This document shows, piece by piece, positions 5,038 through 12,829 of a stretch of 35,693 nucleotides of DNA. This DNA is from a virus, in IMG/VR virus record IMGVR_UViG_3300032516_005626, positions 1-35,693 of that record; one strand, given 5' to 3'. The translations under genes and the position numbers were made by a program. The notes under the pieces are model-generated. The model did not search any database and had not been told where the DNA came from. It worked only from the letters and a program-made list of their open reading frames with translations. Position 1 is the first letter of the stretch. Each line of letters starts with the position of its first letter.

Positions 5038-6018
5038 ATGGCACACGAGATCGAAATGGTAAATGGTCAAGCAAGAATGATGTTTGCAGGAAAATTGCCG
5101 TGGCACGGACTCGGCCAAGCAGTAGAAAAGGAAGTAACTGCCGCAGCAGCAATTAGGTTGGCTGGCCTGGACTGGACAATCGAAAAGCATCCAGTCTTTC
5201 TGAAAGGCAAAAATGATGTGGATGGAATCCCAGTCATTGGTTCTTCAGTTCCAAATGCTTTCGCTGTACTTCGTCCAGAAGACAGTCAAATTCTGGGAGT
5301 CGTAACCGGAGCTTATGAGATTATCCAGAACAGTGATTGTTTCGACTTCATGGACAGCATCATCGGTGAAGGTCAGGCAATATACCACACTGCCGGATCG
5401 TTGTTTAACGGAAGGATCATCTTCATAACGTTGAAGCTCCCCACGGATGCCAAGGTTGGTCCGGACAAAATTGAGAAGTACATTCTTCTAAGCTCCTCCC
5501 ATGATGGCAGCCAGGCTCTCTCAATTCAGTGGACGCCTGTACGTGTAGTCTGTGCAAACACTCTTTCAGCTGCCTTTGGTGATTGCAGTTCAGGCATCAA
5601 GATCCGTCATCGTCGCAACTATCGTGGGAAAGTTGAGGAAGCTCGCAAGGTTCTTCAGCTTACCGAAGTTTACTATGCAGAACTAGAGAAGTGTTTCAAC
5701 CAACTACTCAACACTCCGTTTACAAACATAAATATGGAAGACTTTGCAGAAGATCTCTTTCATGTTGAAGGCACTGTCTCCAAACAGACTAAGGCCAAAA
5801 GAAGTCGCATTGTTGAACTCTTCTCAACAGGTCAGGGAAATGCCGCCGTCGGCAACACCAAATGGGCAGCCTATAATGCCGTGACCGAATTTGTGGATCA
5901 TAACACAAAGTTCAGAACAAGAGAAGGTGTCTCTGAAGCAGATGCTCGAATGAACAATGTAATGTTTGGTACCGGTTATGAACTGAAGAACAAGGCTCTG
6001 AAGCTCTTAACAGTTTAA
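5038..6018 (+). CDS. DUF932 / phage-plasmid-like protein (TIGR03299 type)
   Basis: The 326-residue protein has the hallmarks of the DUF932 family common in phages and plasmids: N-terminal FAGKLPWHGLGQ, then LRPEDSQILGVVTGAYEIIQ near residue 85, IQWTPVRVVCANTL near 178, and a C-terminal GNTKWAAYNAVTEFVDHNT. The biochemical role is unknown; linkage to replication or stress functions has been proposed for relatives. AGGAG lies 8 nt before the ATG. It is the only rightward gene, has its own promoter (copy 6) and terminator (6044-6080), and is visibly richer in G+C than its neighbours, which suggests strong expression, separate ancestry, or both. Confidence 0.9.
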   Translation: MAHEIEMVNGQARMMFAGKLPWHGLGQAVEKEVTAAAAIRLAGLDWTIEKHPVFLKGKNDVDGIPVIGSSVPNAFAVLRPEDSQILGVVTGAYEIIQNSDCFDFMDSIIGEGQAIYHTAGSLFNGRIIFITLKLPTDAKVGPDKIEKYILLSSSHDGSQALSIQWTPVRVVCANTLSAAFGDCSSGIKIRHRRNYRGKVEEARKVLQLTEVYYAELEKCFNQLLNTPFTNINMEDFAEDLFHVEGTVSKQTKAKRSRIVELFSTGQGNAAVGNTKWAAYNAVTEFVDHNTKFRTREGVSEADARMNNVMFGTGYELKNKALKLLTV

Positions 6019-6043
6019 ATAAATCGGATCCAATCTGTGTTTT

Positions 6044-6080
6044 AGGCCTAGGAGTCTGCCACTTCTAGGCCTTTTCTTTT
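6044..6080 (+). terminator. Rho-independent terminator after DUF932 gene
   Basis: A 12-bp stem (AGGCCTAGGAGT/ACTTCTAGGCCT, one G-U) with loop CTGCC is followed by TTTCTTTT, 26 nt past the DUF932 stop. Confidence 0.9.
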
Positions 6081-6088
6081 GGGTAAAT

Positions 6089-6120
6089 AAAAAAGGAGAT
6101 AGGCTTCCATACCCATCTCC
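6089..6120 (-). terminator. Rho-independent terminator of the leftward operon
   Basis: On the minus strand, GGAGAT...ATCTCC, extended by inner G-C and G-U pairs, is followed by six T's. It lies 29 nt past the stop of the metallophosphoesterase gene and faces the DUF932 terminator. It therefore ends the long leftward transcript. Confidence 0.85.
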
Positions 6121-6148
6121 CCACCGGAAAGGAAAGTAAGATGATTTG

Positions 6149-8239
6149 TTATACTTCAAGCTTATAACCTTCAAGCTTCTTGTGATATCCAACGTCATAA
6201 AATGGCACCCATTTACAACCAAACTCTCCTAACGTCCCATCAACTCTTGCTCCTAAAGTGCAAACACAAAATCCCACTTCAGCTTTCAATTTTAATTTAC
6301 GCATAAATGGGGTTTGATCTTCCGTACAACCAGGCATAATTGTTAACACTTCTCGAGGATAGGAAATATCAAACTTATGGAAATGCCCCATAACCAAGAC
6401 TTGTGGCTTGTCCCCACCTTGGAAAGATTCCACCATCTTTTGAGACGGATAAGAAACAGCATATGGAGTGCCTCCTCCAGGATGAATTAATCTCATCCTA
6501 AATGTTCCCAATGGCATCTCAAATAATACATCCTGCTCCAAATGACCTATATGCACAAGATCGTTCCGACCACGATCCATACACCAATTTTGAATATACC
6601 AACCAATTCTCAAACCACAATCCTTTTGGAACCAACCTTCGTGACAGTTAGATCCCCACATAACTCTACCATTTCTTCTCACTAACAAAGTTCCATTTTC
6701 TACTTGAACACAATAAACTTTTCCAGAATAAGAAACTTTCTCAGGTTTTTTAGGATACCAAGGTTCAGTCATTTTGTTGAAATAAATACAAAATTCATTG
6801 TAATTATGGTTTATTACTTCTCCAAAGATTTTTCCTTGAGTTCCTGCTGTTTGATGCTCACTAAACATGACAGCCCAACCACACTTCATTCCCAATTCTA
6901 CTAAATCAGAAGCCAACCGTTTAGAAGAAGTACTAGCATATCCAGAATCAAAATCTTTATGCCCATCTCCTTTCCAGTAAGCTTGAAGAAATTCCAAAAG
7001 AAAAGAAGAATCTAAATTCTTTAACTCTTCCGGAATATATTTTTGATAACTTTTACCCAAAGGTTGTAAATATCTAGACAAATGAAGAGAACAGAAAGAA
7101 AAAGTATCTTCTTTTGATTTTTGTAATTCAAACCCCAATTGTTGAATTATATTCTTAATTTCCTCTTGATTTTCTTTTTTATGTTGTCCTATTGAAATTC
7201 TTGTATCATCCAACCAGCCTTCCGAAATAAACCAACCTAAAAATCTCAGGAAGGGAACAGCAGGAAACTCGTTAGAATTGTTTTTTATAGCCCAGGGATT
7301 TTTGCTCTCTATGAAAGGAACAGAAATTGTTTTTGGTAAAGAACCTTCCCATTTACAGCCACAAAATGTCTGCTTTTCTGCCCGCTCTGGAAAATCTTCT
7401 GCCTTGCAAAATTCTATTTTCTGAGAATCCCGCTTTTTATAAAACATTCTATGCCCTGGAGTTACCATATAATCCATTCGTTTTGTGGAAAAATGTAACA
7501 TTTCTCCAACAAAATCTTTTTCGATTAATTTGTTGGATTTTTGCCATTCCCATTTCCTGGTTTCCAGATTCAGAGTGGCTACTTCATCTTCCTTGGATAC
7601 TTCAGAAAACAGTATAAATCCTTTTCCTCGAACCATAACTTCGGTTTGGTCATCATAACAATCCCCAGTGATGAAATAAGTAGTTATTCCTTTTCTTTGA
7701 GGATAATTATCCGCTAAATAGTTAGACTGATCATGCACACCATGAGCGTAAAGTTCATATCTATTGTATTTGAATTCTCCATCTATAATATTTCCTGCAT
7801 GAAAAACCTCCTTAACTCCTTGCTCTTCAAACATATTATAAGCGGCTTCCAATACATCTAATCTAGCATGCTGATTGCAAAGATGTGTGTCAGAAACTAA
7901 CCCAAATTTAATTTCCTTTCCTCTAAGTTTTTTAACAGTCAGAGGAACTATCGGCGGAAGAACATCGGAAAGATAATATTTATCATCTCCCTGATAGACA
8001 TTATAACCATCGTGCTGAAACAAATAAGTAATAACAGCTTTCACATTTTTGTCTGAAGTATGCAATTTCTTAGCTAAATCTACTAAAGCAATTCCAGACT
8101 TTTTATGTTTTGAAAGCATCTTCAAAACATCGGATCGAACCATTGGATCAGAAGGACTAAATTCCTTCAATTTTGGGCACTCTTTACAATTTAAAACACT
8201 CAACGGTTGTTTCTTCTTTTTTGATGCACTAGTTCTCAT
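6149..8239 (-). CDS. Metallophosphoesterase interrupted by an intein
   Basis: The 696-residue precursor contains a calcineurin-like metallophosphoesterase split by an intein. Residues 35-95 look like a winged helix (VLKMLSKHKKSGIALVDLAK). The host enzyme shows DTH at 117-119, GNIID at 149-153, the junction ITGD|CHEG, and GHFH at 618-621, all metal-binding motifs. Residues 194-531 are the intein; removal leaves 358 residues with CHEG joined directly to ITGD. The spliced enzyme should hydrolyse a phosphodiester or phosphomonoester; the substrate is unknown. AGGAG lies 9 nt before the ATG and the start overlaps the previous stop by 11 nt. It is the last gene of the leftward run, just before a terminator. 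Confidence 0.9.
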   Translation of the reverse strand: MRTSASKKKKQPLSVLNCKECPKLKEFSPSDPMVRSDVLKMLSKHKKSGIALVDLAKKLHTSDKNVKAVITYLFQHDGYNVYQGDDKYYLSDVLPPIVPLTVKKLRGKEIKFGLVSDTHLCNQHARLDVLEAAYNMFEEQGVKEVFHAGNIIDGEFKYNRYELYAHGVHDQSNYLADNYPQRKGITTYFITGDCYDDQTEVMVRGKGFILFSEVSKEDEVATLNLETRKWEWQKSNKLIEKDFVGEMLHFSTKRMDYMVTPGHRMFYKKRDSQKIEFCKAEDFPERAEKQTFCGCKWEGSLPKTISVPFIESKNPWAIKNNSNEFPAVPFLRFLGWFISEGWLDDTRISIGQHKKENQEEIKNIIQQLGFELQKSKEDTFSFCSLHLSRYLQPLGKSYQKYIPEELKNLDSSFLLEFLQAYWKGDGHKDFDSGYASTSSKRLASDLVELGMKCGWAVMFSEHQTAGTQGKIFGEVINHNYNEFCIYFNKMTEPWYPKKPEKVSYSGKVYCVQVENGTLLVRRNGRVMWGSNCHEGWFQKDCGLRIGWYIQNWCMDRGRNDLVHIGHLEQDVLFEMPLGTFRMRLIHPGGGTPYAVSYPSQKMVESFQGGDKPQVLVMGHFHKFDISYPREVLTIMPGCTEDQTPFMRKLKLKAEVGFCVCTLGARVDGTLGEFGCKWVPFYDVGYHKKLEGYKLEV
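6647..7660 (-). mobile_element. LAGLIDADG intein in the metallophosphoesterase
   Basis: The 338-residue intein runs from Cys194 (CYDDQTEV) to Asn531 (MWGSN), with Cys532 as the +1 residue. The N-terminal splicing blocks include DYMVTPGHRMF (the TxxH block) and the C-terminal blocks KVYCVQVENGTLLVRRNG. Between them sits a two-motif LAGLIDADG homing endonuclease, with LGWFISEGW near residue 335 and LQAYWKGDGH near 419. The second acidic motif residue (D) is present and the first motif has E, so activity is plausible. The penultimate residue is Ser instead of the usual His, which is tolerated in some inteins. Confidence 0.92.
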
Positions 8240-8672
8240 TAGCTTCTTCTCCTAATAAAACTTTCTTAACAAAATACTGAATAGCACTTAAATTACATTC
8301 CCAAATTAATGGAGATTCCTCAACTAAAAGATAAGGATAACCTAACTCTTGACATCTCTTCATTTCCCCATCCGCTCCTTCTGATGGCTCCCAACGATGA
8401 ATTAAACCTCCTTGACAAAGTTGCTGCAAAACGCAAATGTCCATATATAAAATTTGTGGGGTAGTAATATAACCAAGCTTAGTAAACATTTGAACCGGAG
8501 TTTCCACCTCACCCGGACAATACCATTCAACTTGAGGAAACACAATTCGCAACCACTTAACATTTTCAATTGCTATATCACTATTTTTGTTTTGATATCC
8601 ATATTCTCCATCTCCTTTCGAACCCAATTTTCCCCGCATTGGGTGAGCATAGTAAATTTTTGGTTTTCTCAT
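8229..8672 (-). CDS. Nucleoside 2-deoxyribosyltransferase-like protein
   Basis: The 147-residue protein starts MRKPKIYYAHPMRGK and carries NVKWLRIVFPQVEWYCPGEV, ILYMDICVLQQLCQGGLIHR and, near residue 95, WEPSEGADGEMKRCQELGYP. That order (I-Y-A-P-M near the N-terminus, a middle D, then an SxGA/E stretch) resembles the DUF4406/DUF1937 group of nucleoside 2-deoxyribosyltransferase-like folds often found in phages. I infer a nucleotide- or nucleoside-binding role; assignment is by pattern only. I use the ATG at 8672, behind AGGGAG; the extra N-terminal residues of the longer frame come from a 40-bp tandem duplication. Confidence 0.6.
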   Translation of the reverse strand: MRKPKIYYAHPMRGKLGSKGDGEYGYQNKNSDIAIENVKWLRIVFPQVEWYCPGEVETPVQMFTKLGYITTPQILYMDICVLQQLCQGGLIHRWEPSEGADGEMKRCQELGYPYLLVEESPLIWECNLSAIQYFVKKVLLGEEANEN

Positions 8673-8751
8673 TTCATCTCCCTTTCTAATTAAGTAAATT
8701 TCTCCATCTCCTTTCATCTCCCTTTCTAATTAAGTAAATTTCTCCATCTCC
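8672..8751. repeat. 40-bp tandem duplication at a gene junction
   Basis: Two identical 40-bp units (8672-8711, 8712-8751) lie head to tail. Each unit carries, on the minus strand, the last codons and stop of the upstream glycosyltransferase plus an AGGGAG ribosome binding site. The second site feeds the true ATG of the downstream gene. Confidence 0.95.
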
Positions 8752-9445
8752 TTTGAATATGATATCGAGTTAAGCTTCCTTTCGGCACTCTTTTTGCCTT
8801 ACTCAACAATTCTTGTTTTTCTTCTTTCTTAACAGGTTCTGCATCATATTTTGGTAAAGGATTATTATTTCCCTTATCTGGAACTCTTCTTGATGCTTGA
8901 TAATGCTTAATTACTGGTTCCTTTACATCCTGCATATAATCAAAGATTGTACAATACTCTTCGGGTAAAACGTGATAAGGAATTTCACGCAAAACTCTAG
9001 ATAAAGCGACCTGATCCCAAAGATTGCCTCCTTCTCGACATATCTCAATCCACTTATCTAAAATACCTTCAACTATAGAATTATTTTTCAAAAAAATAGT
9101 TCCTGACAACATTTCAAATCCAGCACTTCTACCCCGTTTTTTATGGTCCAAAAGATGTACTGCAACATTAACGTCCGAACGTGCTACTAATTCATCAAAC
9201 AAATCAGGGGGACGACAAAATTCCGCATCTACATCTACATAAACTAAAGAAGCGGGTTTGAATTTTTCTAACATTGCTTTTAGGAATGTGGGTTTGTATT
9301 GAGTGTTTTTGTACCAATCTCCCTGATTTTCTATCGGAGCAATATAATAAGGGATTTGGAACCGCATCAAAGAAGCAATAAGTCTCTTTGCTTCCAACTC
9401 GTAAAAAGTACTGGCAGTAAAATATCCTACAACAAGATAATTCAT
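8726..9445 (-). CDS. Putative GT-A glycosyltransferase
   Basis: The 239-residue protein looks like a nucleotide-diphospho-sugar transferase: an N-terminal MNYLVVGYFTASTFYELEAK, YKPTFLKAMLEKF near residue 52, and the DxD-type metal site VYVDVDAEF near 68-76. SGTIFLKNN near 114 and NLWDQVALSRVL near 141 also fit (the WDQ block of the nucleotide-diphospho-sugar transferase domain). The tail is very basic (SKAKRVPKGSLTRYHIQRRW). GGAGA precedes the ATG and the gap to the upstream stop is 1 nt. Donor and acceptor are unknown. Confidence 0.75.
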   Translation of the reverse strand: MNYLVVGYFTASTFYELEAKRLIASLMRFQIPYYIAPIENQGDWYKNTQYKPTFLKAMLEKFKPASLVYVDVDAEFCRPPDLFDELVARSDVNVAVHLLDHKKRGRSAGFEMLSGTIFLKNNSIVEGILDKWIEICREGGNLWDQVALSRVLREIPYHVLPEEYCTIFDYMQDVKEPVIKHYQASRRVPDKGNNNPLPKYDAEPVKKEEKQELLSKAKRVPKGSLTRYHIQRRWRNLLN

Positions 9446-9446
9446 A

Positions 9447-10274
9447 TCACATCTCCAAAATTTGTTCTGATATAGGAGGAATTCTTAAATCTTTACTAAG
9501 ATCAGAATTAGAACTTAAAGTTCTGTCAACTTTCCAACCAAACTCTTTTGGTTCAATATCCAAACTCAAATCAAATCTATTAGAAATCATTTTTAAAAGC
9601 TCATATTTGTTTACTCTTGTTGGAGAAAATACATGAAACAACCCTGGAGTATACATAATATTTTGATCAATGATTTTCTGACAAATTCTAGCATAAGTTG
9701 CTGTCGTGATACCATTCCAATAGTGGTTAGTAAAACCAGTTACCTTCTTGCCTTTTTGAGACTTCGCCCATTCAACCAAACTAGCATTATTATGTAATTC
9801 CTCTCCTATTATACTCGTCCGAAGAGTCATTGCCCAATCTTCAGGTTCCCCCAAACATTTACTCCTACCATAGATATCATTGCAATCGTGTGGATCATCC
9901 TCTGTATAATTATCATCTTTTCCAGAATAAACGCAATCGGTAGTAATATGAATCAACCGAATGTTATGCTCTTCGCAATAAGCTTCTAACTGATGAGGAA
10001 ATACTGAATTTATCAAAATAGTGTTTGCAATTCCAACTTTTTCTACAAAAGGTTTAATAATCCCGATACAATTTATCACGTAATCTGCATCAAGAGGAAT
10101 TTTACAAAGAGTATGTTCTTTAAGAGGCAGTTCAAATAAAATGTTATGGCTGCTATAAGCCAATTTTGGATCTCTAACTGAAAGCCAAACATTCTCTTCT
10201 CCATAAGCATTTAACATATATTTGCCTACAGCTGAACCAAGCATTCCGGAAGCACCTAAAACTACAATTTTCAT
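9447..10274 (-). CDS. dTDP-4-dehydrorhamnose reductase-like SDR (RmlD-like)
   Basis: The 275-residue protein is an extended short-chain dehydrogenase of the RmlD type. It has the Rossmann glycine motif GASGMLG at residues 7-13, NCIGIIKP near 69, TTDCVYSG with the catalytic Thr/Ser region near 112, and the YGRSK (YxxxK) near 135. RmlD reduces dTDP-4-keto-6-deoxy sugars with NAD(P)H. AGGAG lies before the ATG. The RmlC-like gene follows upstream at 12 nt, as in rhamnose operons. RmlA and RmlB are not obvious here, so the substrate may come from the host or the nearby SDR. Confidence 0.85.
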   Translation of the reverse strand: MKIVVLGASGMLGSAVGKYMLNAYGEENVWLSVRDPKLAYSSHNILFELPLKEHTLCKIPLDADYVINCIGIIKPFVEKVGIANTILINSVFPHQLEAYCEEHNIRLIHITTDCVYSGKDDNYTEDDPHDCNDIYGRSKCLGEPEDWAMTLRTSIIGEELHNNASLVEWAKSQKGKKVTGFTNHYWNGITTATYARICQKIIDQNIMYTPGLFHVFSPTRVNKYELLKMISNRFDLSLDIEPKEFGWKVDRTLSSNSDLSKDLRIPPISEQILEM

Positions 10275-10286
10275 AAATTTCTCCTA

Positions 10287-10763
10287 CTAATAGTAATCTA
10301 TATCCCAAATTTTTGAAGAAGCTATATCCCAAGGAATGCGAAAATCGTCCCCCTTAGCTTCTATTAAAGTTTTGGAAGATAAGAACATTAATTTTGTATC
10401 TGCAGTCAGTGTTTTAAACCCATTAAAATATCCTGGAGGAATAAACAATGCTTGAGGTTTTCTATCGGAAAGAATATATTTAACTGGAGCTAAAACCCAA
10501 TCTGCCGGACTTAGATCTTTTTTCTTTAATTGTATTTCAAAATCTTCAGTTTTTATTAAATAAAATAGAGCCGCTCCTTGAAAAATATAAACCATTTTTG
10601 CTTCCGTTTGGTGTCCATGAAAAGCCCGTATATAACCTTGTTGATGATTTTGAACTATATAAAACCGTTTGGGAACAAACCCTTCTAAATCATTAATAAA
10701 AGAAAGCTGCCCTCGAACATCAACAGCTAAACCACCTTCAATTATTTTAGGTTGTTCTATCAT
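10287..10763 (-). CDS. RmlC-like cupin, dTDP-sugar 3,5-epimerase-like
   Basis: The 158-residue cupin shows DVRGQLSFINDLEGFVPKRF, the blocks GYIRAFHGHQTEAKMVYIFQ and FIPPGYFNGFKTL. These match the sugar 3,5-epimerase fold, including the RAFHGH strand with the catalytic-type His and the PPGYxxGF block. Relatives epimerise or isomerise dTDP-4-keto-6-deoxy hexoses (RmlC, FdtA/WxcM types). I start at the second ATG (10763): AGGAG is 6 nt upstream and the start overlaps the previous stop as ATGA. The ATG at 10769 lies only 1 nt from AGGAG. It probably supplies substrate to the RmlD-like neighbour. Confidence 0.8.
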   Translation of the reverse strand: MIEQPKIIEGGLAVDVRGQLSFINDLEGFVPKRFYIVQNHQQGYIRAFHGHQTEAKMVYIFQGAALFYLIKTEDFEIQLKKKDLSPADWVLAPVKYILSDRKPQALFIPPGYFNGFKTLTADTKLMFLSSKTLIEAKGDDFRIPWDIASSKIWDIDYY

Positions 10764-11713
10764 AACCATCTCCTATAAATATTTTCAATATATGCTGTAT
10801 TTGAATAAGTTGGGCTTCCTAAATTCTTTATACGATCTTCTCTAACCAAATTAACAATTTCTTGAATCCCTTCTGACAACTTAATATACTCTGGAATTGG
10901 CAAACATAAATCTTGCCACCGCTCTATTTTAACTCGATAATTTCTTTGATCCTCAAATGTCATTTCTACTTTTTCTATTTCGCAATTTGGAACCACATTT
11001 TTAATTTCTTCTGCTATCTCATGAATTATACAATTGAAAGCCGCAAGATTGTACAAACCTTTAATTTGTCCTACAATACCTGCTTCGATTGCTCTCGCTA
11101 CATCCAACACGTGAATTAGAGGTCTCCACTGGCTTCCACCAAATACGGTTAATTTTTGTCCTCTAGCAGCTTTCATCGCAAGAACATTTACAACAAGATC
11201 TAATCGAATACGAGAATAAGTGTCACCTAGTCCAAATAATGTACCTAGTCGAAATATTAAAGATCGATCTGCCGCCTTTTCCAAAATATATCTTTCGGCT
11301 GCAAGTTTTGTTTTTGCATAAACAGAAAGAGGATTTGTAACAGCCTCTTCATCAATTAACTCACTGTTGATCCCATAAACTGAACAAGTACTTGGATAAA
11401 CTATGAATCCATCATAATGATCAACAAACCATTTAACAGCATCTTCATTTATTGCTTGAGTAAGATAAGGATCAGTTGCACAAGCTGCATCCCCAACAAC
11501 TGCTGCTAACCAAACTACAAAATCAAATTTGGATAAAACACTATACAGTTTTTCTCTATCTCTTATATCTCCATAAATAAACTTAACAGGCTTTAAATAC
11601 CTTTCCTCATAAGCTAGGATATCATAAACTGTGATATCATGTCCTGCTTGTAATAAAACATCAGTAGTTATTCCACCAACATAACCAGCACCGCCGACTA
11701 TTAGGATTTTCAT
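10760..11713 (-). CDS. NAD-dependent nucleotide-sugar epimerase/dehydratase
   Basis: The 317-residue protein is an extended SDR. It has GGAGYVG at residues 7-13, YGDIRDREKL near 47, WLAAVVGD near 68, PSTCSVYG near 107 and the catalytic YAKTK near 132-136, followed by IFRLGTLFGLG. RPLIHVLDVARAI near 203 is the substrate-binding block of UDP-glucose 4-epimerase and dTDP-glucose 4,6-dehydratase relatives. The exact reaction cannot be set from sequence. AAGGAG precedes the ATG. It overlaps the RmlC-like gene by 4 nt and lies 12 nt after the UDP-GlcNAc 2-epimerase, so the four sugar genes form one block. Confidence 0.88.
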   Translation of the reverse strand: MKILIVGGAGYVGGITTDVLLQAGHDITVYDILAYEERYLKPVKFIYGDIRDREKLYSVLSKFDFVVWLAAVVGDAACATDPYLTQAINEDAVKWFVDHYDGFIVYPSTCSVYGINSELIDEEAVTNPLSVYAKTKLAAERYILEKAADRSLIFRLGTLFGLGDTYSRIRLDLVVNVLAMKAARGQKLTVFGGSQWRPLIHVLDVARAIEAGIVGQIKGLYNLAAFNCIIHEIAEEIKNVVPNCEIEKVEMTFEDQRNYRVKIERWQDLCLPIPEYIKLSEGIQEIVNLVREDRIKNLGSPTYSNTAYIENIYRRWL

Positions 11714-11725
11714 CCTATTTCTCCT

Positions 11726-12820
11726 TTATAATAATGTTTCTAAAATAGAAACGATTCTTTCAGATGTGTTTCCATTTCCTAACCAATCAGTTCGGGCAAT
11801 AAAATTGACAGTTTTCATGCTATCTAACCAATTTAAACAATCACGCCAAGAACCATTCCAAGCAGTTTGAACATTTAACATTTTTGAACATCCATATTTC
11901 ACAGATTCGGGCCTTTCAGTCGAAATTCGAGGAACTACAACTGGAGTATTTAATAAAGCCGGTTCTTCTTGTGCGGTACCAGAATCAGAAATCATAAATA
12001 CAGAATCATATTGGGCTTGTAAATATTGTTGATAGGACATTAAAGGAACCCATTTTACCCATCTCATATTTAATTCTGCATTTTCAATTGCTGTTCGAGT
12101 TCTTCCAAACGATATCATTTGTATAGGAAGTTGAAATCTCACAGCACAATCATTTGCAAAATCTAAAATATTTTGCAAATTTTGGGGAGATTTTATATTT
12201 TCTGGCCGATGAATATCTACAAGGATTTTATCTAATTTCTTCGGATTCAAGTGCATTTTAGGAAGAAATTGATTTACAACTTCAACTATTGTGTTCCCCA
12301 CAACATGAATTTTATTTGGTGGAATATTTTCCGCAATTAATTTTTCCTCGTAATTCTTATGATAGGCAAACAGAAAATCACACATTTGATCGCAACATAT
12401 CCGATTTATCTCCTCTGGCATATTCATGTCGTAAGATCGCATCCCAGCTTCAATATGTCCGATTCTATATCCCTCTTTTCTAAGAGGAATTGAAGCTAAA
12501 GCTGAATTCGAATCCCCAAGAAACAAAATAATATCAGGTTTTGGACACTTTCCAAATCTTAGTAAATCAATTATTTCTATTGAAAGAACATTAACTTGAT
12601 TAAAATGCTCCCTTCCAGAAGCTCCAATATTTAGATTAAAATCTGGTTTGCGAATTTCTAGTTCATCAAAGAAAACATCAGACAGCATTTTATCATAATG
12701 TTGTCCGCTATGTACTAAAATATGATCTAAATATTTAGAAGAATCCAATTTCCTAAAAACTTCAGACATCCGAATAAAATCAGGTCTGATTCCTGTAAGA
12801 GTCATTACTACCCTTTTCAT
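11726..12820 (-). CDS. wecB: UDP-N-acetylglucosamine 2-epimerase (non-hydrolysing)
   Basis: At 364 residues the protein matches the normal size of WecB/MnaA. Family motifs are in order: TGIRPDFIRM near residue 9, VHSGQHYDKMLSDVFFDEL near 36, LFLGDSNSALA near 100, GHIEAGMRSYDMNMPEEINR near 121, DIHRPEN near 207, and SDSGTAQEEPALL near 278, then RPESV. The enzyme interconverts UDP-GlcNAc and UDP-ManNAc, which feeds ManNAc, ManNAcA or nonulosonate pathways. The DNA is AT-rich like its neighbours, so any transfer is old. It sits between an SDR and a methyltransferase in a glycan gene block. Confidence 0.9.
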   Translation of the reverse strand: MKRVVMTLTGIRPDFIRMSEVFRKLDSSKYLDHILVHSGQHYDKMLSDVFFDELEIRKPDFNLNIGASGREHFNQVNVLSIEIIDLLRFGKCPKPDIILFLGDSNSALASIPLRKEGYRIGHIEAGMRSYDMNMPEEINRICCDQMCDFLFAYHKNYEEKLIAENIPPNKIHVVGNTIVEVVNQFLPKMHLNPKKLDKILVDIHRPENIKSPQNLQNILDFANDCAVRFQLPIQMISFGRTRTAIENAELNMRWVKWVPLMSYQQYLQAQYDSVFMISDSGTAQEEPALLNTPVVVPRISTERPESVKYGCSKMLNVQTAWNGSWRDCLNWLDSMKTVNFIARTDWLGNGNTSERIVSILETLL

Positions 12821-12829
12821 TTTTAACCT

